A stretch of 64,000 nucleotides of DNA from Xanthomonas melonis. GTDB taxonomy: Bacteria; Pseudomonadota; Gammaproteobacteria; Xanthomonadales; Xanthomonadaceae. Of the stretch, positions 16,033 to 24,638 are shown piece after piece. The first letter of the stretch is position 1; each line of letters starts with the position of its first letter. The notes beneath the pieces were generated by a model that searched no databases, was not told the DNA's origin, and saw only the letters and a program-made list of their open reading frames with translations. The stretch lies in NCBI RefSeq assembly GCF_020783655.1, contig NZ_JAJGQH010000004.1, forward strand, positions 1-64,000. Reading direction: 5' to 3'. The position numbers and the translations under genes are program-made.

Positions 16033-16533
16033 CGCTCGTCGCGCGCGGCGGCTGCGTGCGCCTACGCCGGTGTGCTGCGCGTGCGCCAGGACGCAGGCGC
16101 GGCTGACGGTAAGGCCACCGCAGGGCGGCCGATGCCGCCGCAGATGGGCGGCGTGGTGCGAGCATTGCATCACGAGCGTGCGCAAGTCCGTTCGCAGCCG
16201 TGATGCGGCGCGGGTTTTCCACACCCCCTGTGGATGGAACTTGCACAAGGCTGTGGACAAGTGCGCGCAGGCCCCGGCCCGCAACGTTGTCAAGATGGGT
16301 GGTGAAAAAATGACCAGCCACATGCGAGCCCGCATCGGCAGCATCGATTCGGGCAATGCCGCCAGGATCGGCAACGTCGTCTGTGTTGCGCATCGATGCG
16401 CCGCGCGGCCGGCATGGGCTGGCACCTGCTGTCTTCACTGGCGCGATGGCGCGGGCGATGCCTATCGAACCGGCGCCGACGGCTCGGCAGTCACATCAGT
16501 GCGTCACCACTGCCCGCGTACGCGCAGCGCGGC
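16033..16533. other. Intergenic region with DnaA-box-like cluster
   Basis: This region lies between the yjfC-like stop and the MFS stop (convergent). The main content is a group of DnaA-box-like 9-mers at 16215-16260, listed separately. No other gene or clear terminator was recognised. Confidence 0.5.
16215..16260. promoter_or_regulatory. Cluster of three DnaA-box-like sites
   Basis: TTTTCCACA (16215-16223), TGTGGATGG (16229-16237, reverse) and TGTGGACAA (16252-16260, reverse) each differ by one or two bases from the consensus TTATCCACA. They fall within 46 bp in a convergent intergenic region. CTTG-CA-CAAG at 16240-16249 is a further small dyad. This may be a DnaA-binding or titration site, or chance. 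Confidence 0.35.
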
Positions 16534-17904
16534 TCATACCCGCCGTGCCACCGCCAGGCTCGCTGCGGCCAACAGCCAGGCCAGCGCGAAGACGCTCAGA
16601 TAGGCGGCCTGCGTGGCCGAGGCCAGCAACGCTGCGAACAGCGCGCCTGCCAGCGCCAGTGTCCCGGCGACGGCGATGGCTTCGCTCAACTGCATCGCCG
16701 AGCTGTTGAGCCCCTGGCGCTCCGGTGGCGACATCGACAAGGTCAGCACCGACAGGCTGGGAAACAGCAGGCCCATTCCCAGGCCGGTCAGCGCCCAGCC
16801 GGCGATCGCTGCGGGCACCGGGAATGCAGGCCAGGCCGCCATGGCGCTGATGGCGATGCCGATCATCATCAGTACCGCACCGGTCTGCAGCAGGCGCCTG
16901 CGCGACCAGCCACCGCGGCCATGTCCCTGATACCACGAGCCAAGCGACCAGCCGAGCGCGCCTACGCTCAGCGCCACACCGGCCAGCAGCGGCGACAGCT
17001 CTCGTTCGCGCGACAGCAGCAGCGGCAGGAACGCCTCGAAACCGAAGAACGCTGCCGCCGCGATGCCACGCAATGCGATCACGCTGGGCAGGCCGCGGGC
17101 AAGCCGCAGCGTGCCGGCCGGCAGCAGACGCCAGGCGCACACCAGCATGAGCAGCACTGCCGGCGCCATCGTCAGCAGCGCACGCACGCCATGCAGTTGC
17201 CCGCCCACGTACACGCAAAGCACGCCTGCCGCCGCTGCGCAGGCCCACCCCAAGTTCTGCTGCGATCCGCTACCGGCCTCGCCGTTCCAGGCGCGCCCAC
17301 GCAGCGCCGGCCACAGCGCCAGCCCGGCGGGAATCGCCAACAACGGGACCGACAGGAACACCCAGCGCCAGCCCACGTGCTGCACGATCAGCCCGCTGAT
17401 TGCCGGCCCGATCAACGACGGCACCACCCAGCCGGCCGAAAATGCCGCAAATACCTGCGGGCGCAAGTCCTCCGGATACAACCGCCCGACGATCACGTAC
17501 AAGGCCACCGAATACGCACCGGCACCCAATCCCTGCAACAGGCGCCCGACGATGAGCTGGGGCATGCTCGGCGCCAGGCCGGCGATCAGCAGACCGAGCA
17601 CGAAACACAGCAACCCGCCGCCCAGGACGCCGCCGGGCCCGTGACGGTCGCTCCAGCGCCCGGCGGCGCTCATGCCGACCACGCTGGTGGCCAGCGTGCC
17701 GCCGAATGCCAGTGCGTACAGCGGCAGGCCGTTCAGCTCGCGCGCCACGCTCGGCATGGCTGCGGCTACCGCCAGCGATTCGAAGGCGTTGAGCGACACC
17801 AACGCCACCATGCCCAGTGTCGCGGCGCGGTACGGCGCCGCGAGGATAGAGATGGATGGCGACGCAACCGGCGGTGCGTTGAATGAAGTGGTTTCGATCG
17901 ACAT
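16534..17904 (-). CDS. MFS efflux transporter, SoxR-linked
   Basis: A 456-residue major facilitator superfamily protein with about 12-14 hydrophobic segments. The loop signature after TM2 is [16 protein letters not shown], and the TM4/TM5 region has [10 protein letters not shown] and [10 protein letters not shown], as in drug:H+ antiporters. The start M-S-I-E-T-T at 17904 is the first good ATG after the promoter. It is divergent from soxR, and a sox box sits in its promoter. It probably exports redox-active compounds such as phenazines, quinones or other toxins, as SoxR-controlled pumps do in non-enteric bacteria (inference). Confidence 0.9.
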   Translation of the reverse strand: MSIETTSFNAPPVASPSISILAAPYRAATLGMVALVSLNAFESLAVAAAMPSVARELNGLPLYALAFGGTLATSVVGMSAAGRWSDRHGPGGVLGGGLLCFVLGLLIAGLAPSMPQLIVGRLLQGLGAGAYSVALYVIVGRLYPEDLRPQVFAAFSAGWVVPSLIGPAISGLIVQHVGWRWVFLSVPLLAIPAGLALWPALRGRAWNGEAGSGSQQNLGWACAAAAGVLCVYVGGQLHGVRALLTMAPAVLLMLVCAWRLLPAGTLRLARGLPSVIALRGIAAAAFFGFEAFLPLLLSRERELSPLLAGVALSVGALGWSLGSWYQGHGRGGWSRRRLLQTGAVLMMIGIAISAMAAWPAFPVPAAIAGWALTGLGMGLLFPSLSVLTLSMSPPERQGLNSSAMQLSEAIAVAGTLALAGALFAALLASATQAAYLSVFALAWLLAAASLAVARRV

Positions 17905-17959
17905 CGGACATCCAGGGCGAGTGAGTGTGGCCACGACCTTGCGTCGGTCGTGGCCGCGC

Positions 17960-17990
17960 AGCATCCTTCCTCAACCAGGGTTGAGGTCAA
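17960..17990 (-). promoter_or_regulatory. SoxR-type promoter of the MFS gene
   Basis: On the minus strand, TTGACC (17990-17985) and GATGCT (17965-17960) are separated by a 19-bp spacer, the over-long spacing typical of MerR-family activated promoters. The sox box lies inside this spacer. The transcript would start near 17953, about 50 bp before the MFS ATG. Confidence 0.65.
17969..17986. promoter_or_regulatory. SoxR operator (sox box)
   Basis: CCTCAA-CCAGGG-TTGAGG, an 18-bp inverted repeat with the exact half sites and spacing of the known SoxR operator (CCTCAA-N6-TTGAGG). It lies between the divergent MFS gene and soxR, 8 bp before the soxR ATG, so it can control both. Confidence 0.9.
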
Positions 17991-17994
17991 GGCG

Positions 17995-18441
17995 ATGCAG
18001 CGCGAGTTGTCGGTGGGCGAGGTGGCCAAGCGTAGCGGCGTGGCGGTATCGGCATTGCATTTCTACGAACGCAAGGGCTTGATCCGCAGTCTGCGCACTG
18101 CCGGCAATCAACGCCGCTATGCGCGCGACGTGCTGCGGCGGATCGCGGTGATCCGCGTCGCGCAGCGGCTGGGCATACCGCTGCAGCAGGTGCTGGAGGC
18201 GTTCTCGGTGCTGCCGGAGCAGCGTACCCCCACGCGCGCGGAATGGGCGCGGATGTCCGCGCGCTGGCGCACGCAACTGGATGCGCGTATCGGCCAATTG
18301 CAGGCGCTGCGCGATCAGCTCAACGATTGCATCGGCTGCGGTTGCCTATCACTGCGTCGCTGCGCGTTGAGCAATCCGGACGACCGGCTGGCCGATGACG
18401 GCGATGGTGCCGTACGTCTGGACACCGCAGGTCTGGGCTAG
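17995..18441 (+). CDS. soxR: Redox-sensitive transcriptional activator SoxR
   Basis: A 148-residue MerR-family regulator. The N-terminal winged helix-turn-helix is [20 protein letters not shown] with the wing around G-N-Q-R-R-Y, followed by a dimerisation helix. The [2Fe-2S] ligands are C112, C115, C117 and C123 (C-x2-C-x-C-x5-C), as in SoxR. Oxidation of the cluster turns on target promoters. ATG 17995 is chosen since the upstream extension would cross the operator. No soxS-like gene is nearby, so SoxR probably acts directly on the divergent MFS gene. Confidence 0.96.
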   Translation: MQRELSVGEVAKRSGVAVSALHFYERKGLIRSLRTAGNQRRYARDVLRRIAVIRVAQRLGIPLQQVLEAFSVLPEQRTPTRAEWARMSARWRTQLDARIGQLQALRDQLNDCIGCGCLSLRRCALSNPDDRLADDGDGAVRLDTAGLG

Positions 18442-19155
18442 CAACCGGGTCCGGCACCTCCGCGGGACCATCTCACGCGCGGTTCCGGGACGGCGCGGCG
18501 GCGCAGCGGCGCGCTCCGTACCGCCGCCTCCATACCCATGCTTCGTGACCTGCACGCGCAGCTGGCCGTGCTCCGACTCCTGCCCGCTGCCGCCGGCCTT
18601 GAACGACAGACGCACACCGATCGCATACGACTCAACGGTCCGTCGGGCGAGCCATGTTTGCGCAGTTGCCACGCCGGTGGCAGCGCGGTGCGCAGGCATT
18701 GTGCAATTTTCGCTGCCTTCCGCGTGCGAATCCGCGTAATCGGATGGTAACGCTTACAGCCGCGCCGGGCTTGAAACACCCAGACGGACTCGAGCGACTG
18801 CCGTTTCGGCTGTAACCGTGCAGCCCCATCACTATGCTGCAACGCATGGTGGACAAGCGCTCGACGGGATGACTAGGCTTCGCGGCGTGTTAGCGCTATC
18901 ACTGGGGACACGCAGGTAAGGCGCCATCGCCTCCGCGGTACGACCGTCCACGGTCGTTGCCGTGTGCCGCAGATGCGCACCGTACACCGCACGCCGATGC
19001 TCGAAGGGGAAGTGTCGGCCTGCGCGCTAGGGGACTGAATTGAAGTGCTGCAGTACCGCTTGCCAACGCCCGTCGGGCGGTGGGCAAGACTCTGCCGTGT
19101 CGCATGCCGCGACAGCGGTCGTAGACGGTTGGACTCCATTCCCGAGGACAGATCG
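18442..19155. other. Long 5' region before TonB receptor gene
   Basis: About 710 bp between soxR and the TonB-receptor ATG with no convincing gene. It contains a LacI-type operator-like dyad (18745-18758). The long leader downstream of it, about 400 bp, could hold further regulation, but no riboswitch fold was recognised by eye. Confidence 0.5.
18745..18758. promoter_or_regulatory. LacI-family operator-like site (xyl-box-like)
   Basis: TGGTAACGCTTACA contains the dyad GTAA-CGC-TTAC. By eye it matches 12 of 14 bases of the motif TGGTAGCGCTAACA that I recall as a xylose-type LacI-family operator in Xanthomonas and Caulobacter. It is about 400 bp upstream of the TonB-receptor start. Confidence 0.4.
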
Positions 19156-22100
19156 ATGCGTCGTACGTTGAACAGCTTCAAGTCGAAGGCCATGTTCACC
19201 TTTGTCGGTGGCTTGCTCGTCATCAACCCCGCGTTCGCGCAGGACGTCGCTCCGCCCGCAGCGGCAGCGCAGTCCGGCAGCGATGCCGCCACGACGCTCG
19301 ACACCGTGACCGTCACCGGGATCCGCAGCAGCCTGGATCAGTCGATGGGCATCAAGCGCGACGCCGCCGGTGTGGTGGATGCGATCAGCGCAGAAGACAT
19401 CGGCAAGTTTCCCGATACCAATCTGGCCGAATCCTTGCAGCGCATCACCGGCATCTCGATCGAACGCCGCGATGGCGAAGGCGCGCAGGTCACCGCGCGA
19501 GGCTTCGGTCCGCAGTTCAATACCGTCACCCTCAATGGCCGCCTGATCCCCGGCGCCGATGCCTTCGGTGCGCCTGGGCAGACGCCGATCGGCGGCGTGG
19601 ACGTGGGAACGCGCGCGTTCAACTTCGCGCAGCTCGCGTCCGAAGCCATCACCGGTATCGAAGTGTTCAAGACCAGCCGTGCCACCGCGCCCAGCGGCGG
19701 TATCGGCGCCACCATCAACATCCAGACCGACAAGCCCTTCAACCACTCCGGCGTGGTGGCCAGCGCCGGTGCCAAGATGATGTCCGACCGTTCCCAGCCC
19801 TTCGGCGATACGCTCACTCCGGAACTGTCGGGCATCTTCAGCTATACCAACCCGGACAAGACCTTCGGCATCGGCCTGAGCGCCAGCTACCAGAAGCGTC
19901 ACGGCGGCTCGGTGCAGGCCACCGAGAACCGCTGGAACATCCAGCGCTGGACCGGCACCGATCCGGCCTTGCGCCCGGATACGGTGGTGACCAACGCGCC
20001 TGCGATCGGCCAGTTGTATGGCATGCCCAACGATCTGCGCTACGCGTTCGCCGACTTCCAGCGCGAGCGCACCAACGGCCAGGCGGTCATGCAGTTCGCG
20101 CCCAGCGACAGCCTGACCCTGACCCTGGACTACACCTATTCGTCCAACGAGATCCGCGAAGACCGCGGCGAGCAGGGCATCTGGCTGCAGCGCGCCAACA
20201 GTTTCACCAATCTGACCTTCGATACCGGCCAGACCGTGGCCACGCCGATCTACCTGCGCGATGTGCCCAATGGCGCCAAGGACTTCGGCATGGAGCAGCA
20301 GCGCAACGAGCAGAAGTACAGGCTCGGTTCGCTGGGTTTCAATGCGGACTGGCAGGTGAGCGATCGCTTCCAGCTGACCTTCGATGCGCACAATTCCAAG
20401 ACGCAGAGCCTGCCGAACGATCCGGTGACCGGCGGCAGCGCGACCTACTTCAGCTTCGCCGGCACCAATAACTGCGTCAACGGCCCTTCCTGCGGCGGAC
20501 AGTGGGCGCAGGAACTGTGGTTCAACAATTCGCTGCCGATCGGCGCGCGGACCTGGTATCCCACCGTCGCCGATTCGCTGGCCGGCACCAACGGCGTGGT
20601 CAATCCGGACTTCACGCCGGCCAATCTCGGTTCGCAGGTGCAGCGTATCTACTACCAGAAGCAGGTGACCGAAACCAAGGAAGGCCGGCTGGACGGCAAG
20701 TTCGACTTCGACGACGGGCGCTTCCAGTTCGGTGTCAGCTCGTCGAACACCACCATGAATCGATTGACCAGCGACACTTACTCGGCCCTGGGCGACTGGG
20801 GCGTGGCCAACGCCGGAAACGAACCGGGCATGGTCGCGTTGCTGCGGCCGGTGAGCATCGTCGGCATGTTCGACGATTTCAACGCCAATGGCGCGCCGCG
20901 TAATGCCTGGCGTGGCAATGCCAGCGAGCTGGCGTTGTGGGGGGGCAGCCAGTACGGCGCCGCCACGCGCTACAACCCGCTCTACAGCGCAAACAATCAG
21001 GTCGAAGAGAAGACGCGCGCCGCCTACGTCCAGCTGGAACTCAGCGGCGATATCGCCGGCATGACCACCAATACGCGCCTGGGCCTGCGCTACGAGCGCA
21101 CCGATGTGGAATCCACCTCGCAGGTGGCCACCCCGGTCGCGCTGCAATGGCAGGCCAACAACGACTTCCAGCTGGTGCGCTCGGCCGAGCAGCAGCCCTT
21201 CAGCGAGAAGACCAGCTACAACTACATCCTGCCGAATCTGGACTTCAGCATCGATATCACCGACCAGCTGAAGGGCCGTGCCTCGTTCGGGCAGACCATT
21301 GCGCGGGCGCCGTACAACAACCTGCTGGCCGGCCCGACCCCCAACACCCCGGCCGGTTCCATCCTGATCAATCCGTCCAACCGCGCCAGCGGCGATGCAC
21401 AGACCCCGACCCTGGAGCCGCTGGAATCGGACAATCTCGACCTGGCGCTGGAGTGGTATTTCGCCGACGCAAGCTACGTGTCGGCGACCTTCTGGAACAA
21501 GCGCGTCAGCAACTTCATCGGCAGCACGGTATCGCGCGAAACCCTGTATGGGCTGACCGATCCCACCTCCGGGCCAGACGCGCAGGCGGCGCTGGCGTTC
21601 CTGCAGAGCGGTGCCTGCGCCGCGCAGGTCGGCGCGGCCGGCAACGATGTGGCGGCCGCGTGCTCGGCCAACGACACTTCGCTGTTCGCCGCCACTGCCT
21701 TGCTGCGCAATGCCGCCGCCACCGGCGGGCTGGCCGCCTACAACGGCAGCTCGGCGCAGAGCCTGGCGCTGGAAAATGCCTACGACCTCGCCGGCACTGC
21801 CGCCGACCCCTTGTACCAGTTCGATGTCACGCGCCCGGTCAACCAGAACAAGGCCAACATCCACGGCTGGGAACTGGGCGGGCAGTACTTCTTCGGCAGC
21901 AGCGGATTCGGCATCTACGCCAACTACACCATCGTCGAAGGCGATGTGGCCTTCAACAATAACGTCATCGACCGCGACCAGTTCGCCTTGCTCGGCCTGA
22001 GCGATACCGCCAATGTCATGCTGATGTTCGAAAAGTACGGCTGGAGCGCGCGTCTGGCCTGGAACTGGCGCGACGAATACCTGATCGCGGCTAACCAGGA

Positions 22101-22311
22101 CGCCTCCAACCGCAATCCGTACTATGTCGAGGCGTACCATCAGTTCGACCTGAGCGTGAGCTATGCGCTCAACAAGCAGCTGTCGGTCGGATTCGAGGCG
22201 ATCAACCTGACCGGCGAAGACGTGCGCTGGCATGGACGTTCGGAGAAGCAGATCGTGCGCCTGATCGATCAGCAGCCGCGTTACACACTGGGTGTGCGCT
22301 ACGCGTTCTGA
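19156..22311 (+). CDS. TonB-dependent outer-membrane receptor
   Basis: A 1051-residue TonB-dependent receptor of the large Xanthomonas/Caulobacter type (TIGR01782-like). Signal peptide about residues 1-28 (cleavage after A-F-A). TonB box D-T-V-T-V-T-G at about 49-55, plug domain with D-I-G-K-F-P-D-T-N-L-A-E-S-L-Q-R and a long beta barrel ending in the terminal aromatic R-Y-A-F needed for outer-membrane insertion. Start 19156 follows GAGGACA. The next genes (SapC, cupin, halogenase) are in the same direction, a block often found in carbohydrate-utilisation loci. The substrate is unknown; a plant glycan or siderophore are both possible. Confidence 0.95.
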   Translation: MRRTLNSFKSKAMFTFVGGLLVINPAFAQDVAPPAAAAQSGSDAATTLDTVTVTGIRSSLDQSMGIKRDAAGVVDAISAEDIGKFPDTNLAESLQRITGISIERRDGEGAQVTARGFGPQFNTVTLNGRLIPGADAFGAPGQTPIGGVDVGTRAFNFAQLASEAITGIEVFKTSRATAPSGGIGATINIQTDKPFNHSGVVASAGAKMMSDRSQPFGDTLTPELSGIFSYTNPDKTFGIGLSASYQKRHGGSVQATENRWNIQRWTGTDPALRPDTVVTNAPAIGQLYGMPNDLRYAFADFQRERTNGQAVMQFAPSDSLTLTLDYTYSSNEIREDRGEQGIWLQRANSFTNLTFDTGQTVATPIYLRDVPNGAKDFGMEQQRNEQKYRLGSLGFNADWQVSDRFQLTFDAHNSKTQSLPNDPVTGGSATYFSFAGTNNCVNGPSCGGQWAQELWFNNSLPIGARTWYPTVADSLAGTNGVVNPDFTPANLGSQVQRIYYQKQVTETKEGRLDGKFDFDDGRFQFGVSSSNTTMNRLTSDTYSALGDWGVANAGNEPGMVALLRPVSIVGMFDDFNANGAPRNAWRGNASELALWGGSQYGAATRYNPLYSANNQVEEKTRAAYVQLELSGDIAGMTTNTRLGLRYERTDVESTSQVATPVALQWQANNDFQLVRSAEQQPFSEKTSYNYILPNLDFSIDITDQLKGRASFGQTIARAPYNNLLAGPTPNTPAGSILINPSNRASGDAQTPTLEPLESDNLDLALEWYFADASYVSATFWNKRVSNFIGSTVSRETLYGLTDPTSGPDAQAALAFLQSGACAAQVGAAGNDVAAACSANDTSLFAATALLRNAAATGGLAAYNGSSAQSLALENAYDLAGTAADPLYQFDVTRPVNQNKANIHGWELGGQYFFGSSGFGIYANYTIVEGDVAFNNNVIDRDQFALLGLSDTANVMLMFEKYGWSARLAWNWRDEYLIAANQDASNRNPYYVEAYHQFDLSVSYALNKQLSVGFEAINLTGEDVRWHGRSEKQIVRLIDQQPRYTLGVRYAF

Positions 22312-22653
22312 GCCGGCAGTGCGACCGGCTGGCAGGCCGCGGCGATCGCTCGCCACGCTCCTGCCAGCCGCTGCTGGACGGCGGCCGCGACCGTGCGCGG
22401 TGCCGCGGGTCGGTCGCGATGGCGCGTGGTATGACCGCTGCTGCGTGCGGTGTCGATCGATCGCGCGTGAGGAGCGGCGCACGCGCATGCGTCTGCAGGC
22501 GCCCACGCGCTGCCGGAGGTCGCGGATGCTGCCCTGCGGCTTGCCGGGCGGTGCGTTTTTGGCAATGCTCGGTCCTCGGCGTGCGCAGCTGCGCAAGCGC
22601 GCGCGATCCTTTTCAATGCAGGCGTCCAGCGCAGACGGCTGCGGGAGCATGAG
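22312..22653. other. Intergenic region after TonB receptor gene
   Basis: A 342-bp GC-rich stretch. No gene and no clear terminator was seen; a GGGAG ribosome-binding site precedes the SapC ATG at its end. Transcription may read through from the receptor gene. Confidence 0.4.
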
Positions 22654-23406
22654 ATGAGCCGATACGCCGTACTCAACAACGTGGCCCACCACGATCTGCG
22701 GGTGATCCTGCGCTTCGGCACCGAGTTCGGCGATGCCGTGGGCCTGGTGCCGGCGTTCGTGACCGAGTACGCCGAGCTGCAACGCGAATATCCGCTGTTC
22801 TTTCGCAAGGATCCGGCCACCGGTGGCTATCAGGCGGTGGCGTTGCTGGGCTTTGCGCAGGACGAGAACCTGTTCCTGCACGAAGGCCGCTGGAATGCGA
22901 GTTACCTGCCCGGCATCGTCGCCAAGGGACCGTTCCTGATCGGGTTTCAGGAACAACGGATCGATGGCGCGCTGGTGCAGGAGCCGGTGATCCATGTCGA
23001 CCTGGAACACCCGCGGGTGAGCCGCAGCGAGGGCGAAGCGGTGTTCCTGCCGCAGGGCGGCCATAGCCCGTATCTGGAACACATCATCGGCGTGTTGCGC
23101 GGCATTCGCGAGGGTGTGGACGCGGGCCAGGCGATGGCGGCCGCGCTCGATGCGCAGGGACTGATCCAGCCGGTGCGGCTGGACGTGACGCTGGATGCGA
23201 GCCATGCCGCGCATCTGGACGGCCTGTTCGCCATCGATCGCGACCGCCTGGCCGCGCTCGATGCACAGGCGCTGGAACAGCTGCACCGGGCCGGGTATCT
23301 GGAAGGTGCGTATCTGATGCTGGCGTCGTTGCACAACGTGCGCCGGCTGATGGCCGAGAAGCAGCGTCGCCTGCAGCGCCTGCAGGCCGCCGCCGTGGCG
23401 GCTTAG
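22654..23406 (+). CDS. SapC family protein
   Basis: A 250-residue SapC-family protein. Typical features are the N-terminal Y-A-V-L-N-N-V-A-H-H-D-L-R-V, the centre F-V-T-E-Y-A-E-L-Q-R-E-Y-P-L-F-F-R-K-D and G-F-Q-E-Q-R. The family name comes from Campylobacter S-layer gene loci, but in Xanthomonas and Caulobacter it sits beside TonB receptors and halogenases and its role is unknown. No signal peptide is present, so it is cytosolic. It is followed 13 bp later by the cupin gene. Confidence 0.9.
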   Translation: MSRYAVLNNVAHHDLRVILRFGTEFGDAVGLVPAFVTEYAELQREYPLFFRKDPATGGYQAVALLGFAQDENLFLHEGRWNASYLPGIVAKGPFLIGFQEQRIDGALVQEPVIHVDLEHPRVSRSEGEAVFLPQGGHSPYLEHIIGVLRGIREGVDAGQAMAAALDAQGLIQPVRLDVTLDASHAAHLDGLFAIDRDRLAALDAQALEQLHRAGYLEGAYLMLASLHNVRRLMAEKQRRLQRLQAAAVAA

Positions 23407-23419
23407 GTCCGCCGATCGA

Positions 23420-24460
23420 ATGGGCGGATTCGTGGCTTCCGTGCGTCCTGCTATGGCCATCGCCGAGCGCAGCGATGGCCGTCCGGGCGCGTTGCCGCTG
23501 GCCGAGCTGTGCGCCGCTGCCGAGCCGGTGGTGCTGCGCGGTGTCGCCGCCGACTGGGCGCTGGTACAGGCCGGGCTGCGTAGCGCCGACGAGGCGATGG
23601 CGTTGCTGCGCGCGCACGACACCGGGCGTGCCCTGCAGTATTCCTACGGTGGCCCGGAGATCGCCGGCCGCCCGTTCTACACCGACGACGGCAGCGCACT
23701 CAACTTCGAGGTGCGGCGCGGCACGTTGAGCGCCTTGCTCGACGCCATTGCGGCCCATCGCGACGACCCGCGACCGCCCACGTATTACCTGGCCTCGCTG
23801 CCGGTGGACGACAACCTGCACGGCCTGCGCGCGTGCAACGATCTGGACCTGGCCGCCAGCGGCGTCGTGGCGCAGCCGAGCATCTGGATCGGCAATCGCG
23901 TGACCGCGTCCTGCCATTACGATGCGCCCGACAACCTGGCCTGCTGCGCCGTCGGGCGACGCCGATTCACCCTGTTTCCGCCGCAGCAGGTGGGCAACCT
24001 GTATCCCGGCCCGCTGGAGCCCACGCCGGGCGGGCAGGTGGTGAGCATGGTGGATGTCGCCGATCCCGACCTGCAGCGGTATCCCCGTTTCGCCGATGCG
24101 CTGGAACACGCGCGCACCACCGTGCTGGAACCGGGCGATGCCTTGTTCATCCCGAGCATGTGGTGGCATCACGTGCAGGCGCTGCAGCCGTTCAACGTGC
24201 TGGTCAATTATTGGTGGAGCAGCGCGCCTGCGCAGTTGCCGGCAGCGATGCCGGCGCTGTACCACGCACTATGGGCCATCCGCGATCGGCCGTCGGCCGA
24301 GAAGGATGCCTGGCGCGCGCTGTTCGACTACTACGTGTTCGGGCCCGCCGAGCGCGCCGGCGAGCACCTGCCCGAACCGGTGCGGCAGGCGCTGGGTCCG
24401 GTCGACCCTACGCTGGCACGACAACTGCGTGCCATGCTGATCGGCCGGCTCAATCGCTGA
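23420..24460 (+). CDS. Cupin-like (JmjC-type) oxygenase-fold protein
   Basis: A 346-residue cupin_8/JmjC-like protein. Probable Fe(II) ligands are H and D in S-C-H-Y-D-A-P-D-N and a later H in S-M-W-W-H-H-V-Q, the order H-x-D...H of 2-oxoglutarate/Fe(II) dioxygenases. R-F-T-L-F-P-P-Q-Q and Y-P-G-P-L-E-P-T-P flank the fold as in FIH-type enzymes. It probably hydroxylates a protein or small molecule; the substrate is unknown. It is co-directional with and close to the SapC gene and the halogenase gene. Confidence 0.9.
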   Translation: MGGFVASVRPAMAIAERSDGRPGALPLAELCAAAEPVVLRGVAADWALVQAGLRSADEAMALLRAHDTGRALQYSYGGPEIAGRPFYTDDGSALNFEVRRGTLSALLDAIAAHRDDPRPPTYYLASLPVDDNLHGLRACNDLDLAASGVVAQPSIWIGNRVTASCHYDAPDNLACCAVGRRRFTLFPPQQVGNLYPGPLEPTPGGQVVSMVDVADPDLQRYPRFADALEHARTTVLEPGDALFIPSMWWHHVQALQPFNVLVNYWWSSAPAQLPAAMPALYHALWAIRDRPSAEKDAWRALFDYYVFGPAERAGEHLPEPVRQALGPVDPTLARQLRAMLIGRLNR

Positions 24461-24638
24461 TGCCCGGCGCGGCATGCAGTGTGAGCGCGCAGACTGGCAC
24501 CGGCTGTGCTGGGCGGCGGCGGAGTCGGCAATCGCAGCGCTGCGGTGTCGAACCCGTGCCCGCAGCGCATGCGCCAGCGCGGGCAGCCGGTCCCGGCGGC
24601 GTGTCGGCATCCCGTCATCGTTCCCACAGGAGTTCGCA

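Noticed and set aside
14779-16425. 548-residue minus-strand frame opposite the yjfC-like gene
   Set aside because: It is antisense to an intact ATP-grasp gene and has no recognisable domain.
19027-23622. 1531-residue open frame on the minus strand
   Set aside because: It is antisense to the TonB receptor and SapC genes. It is an open-frame shadow of GC-rich codon use, with no protein-family features.
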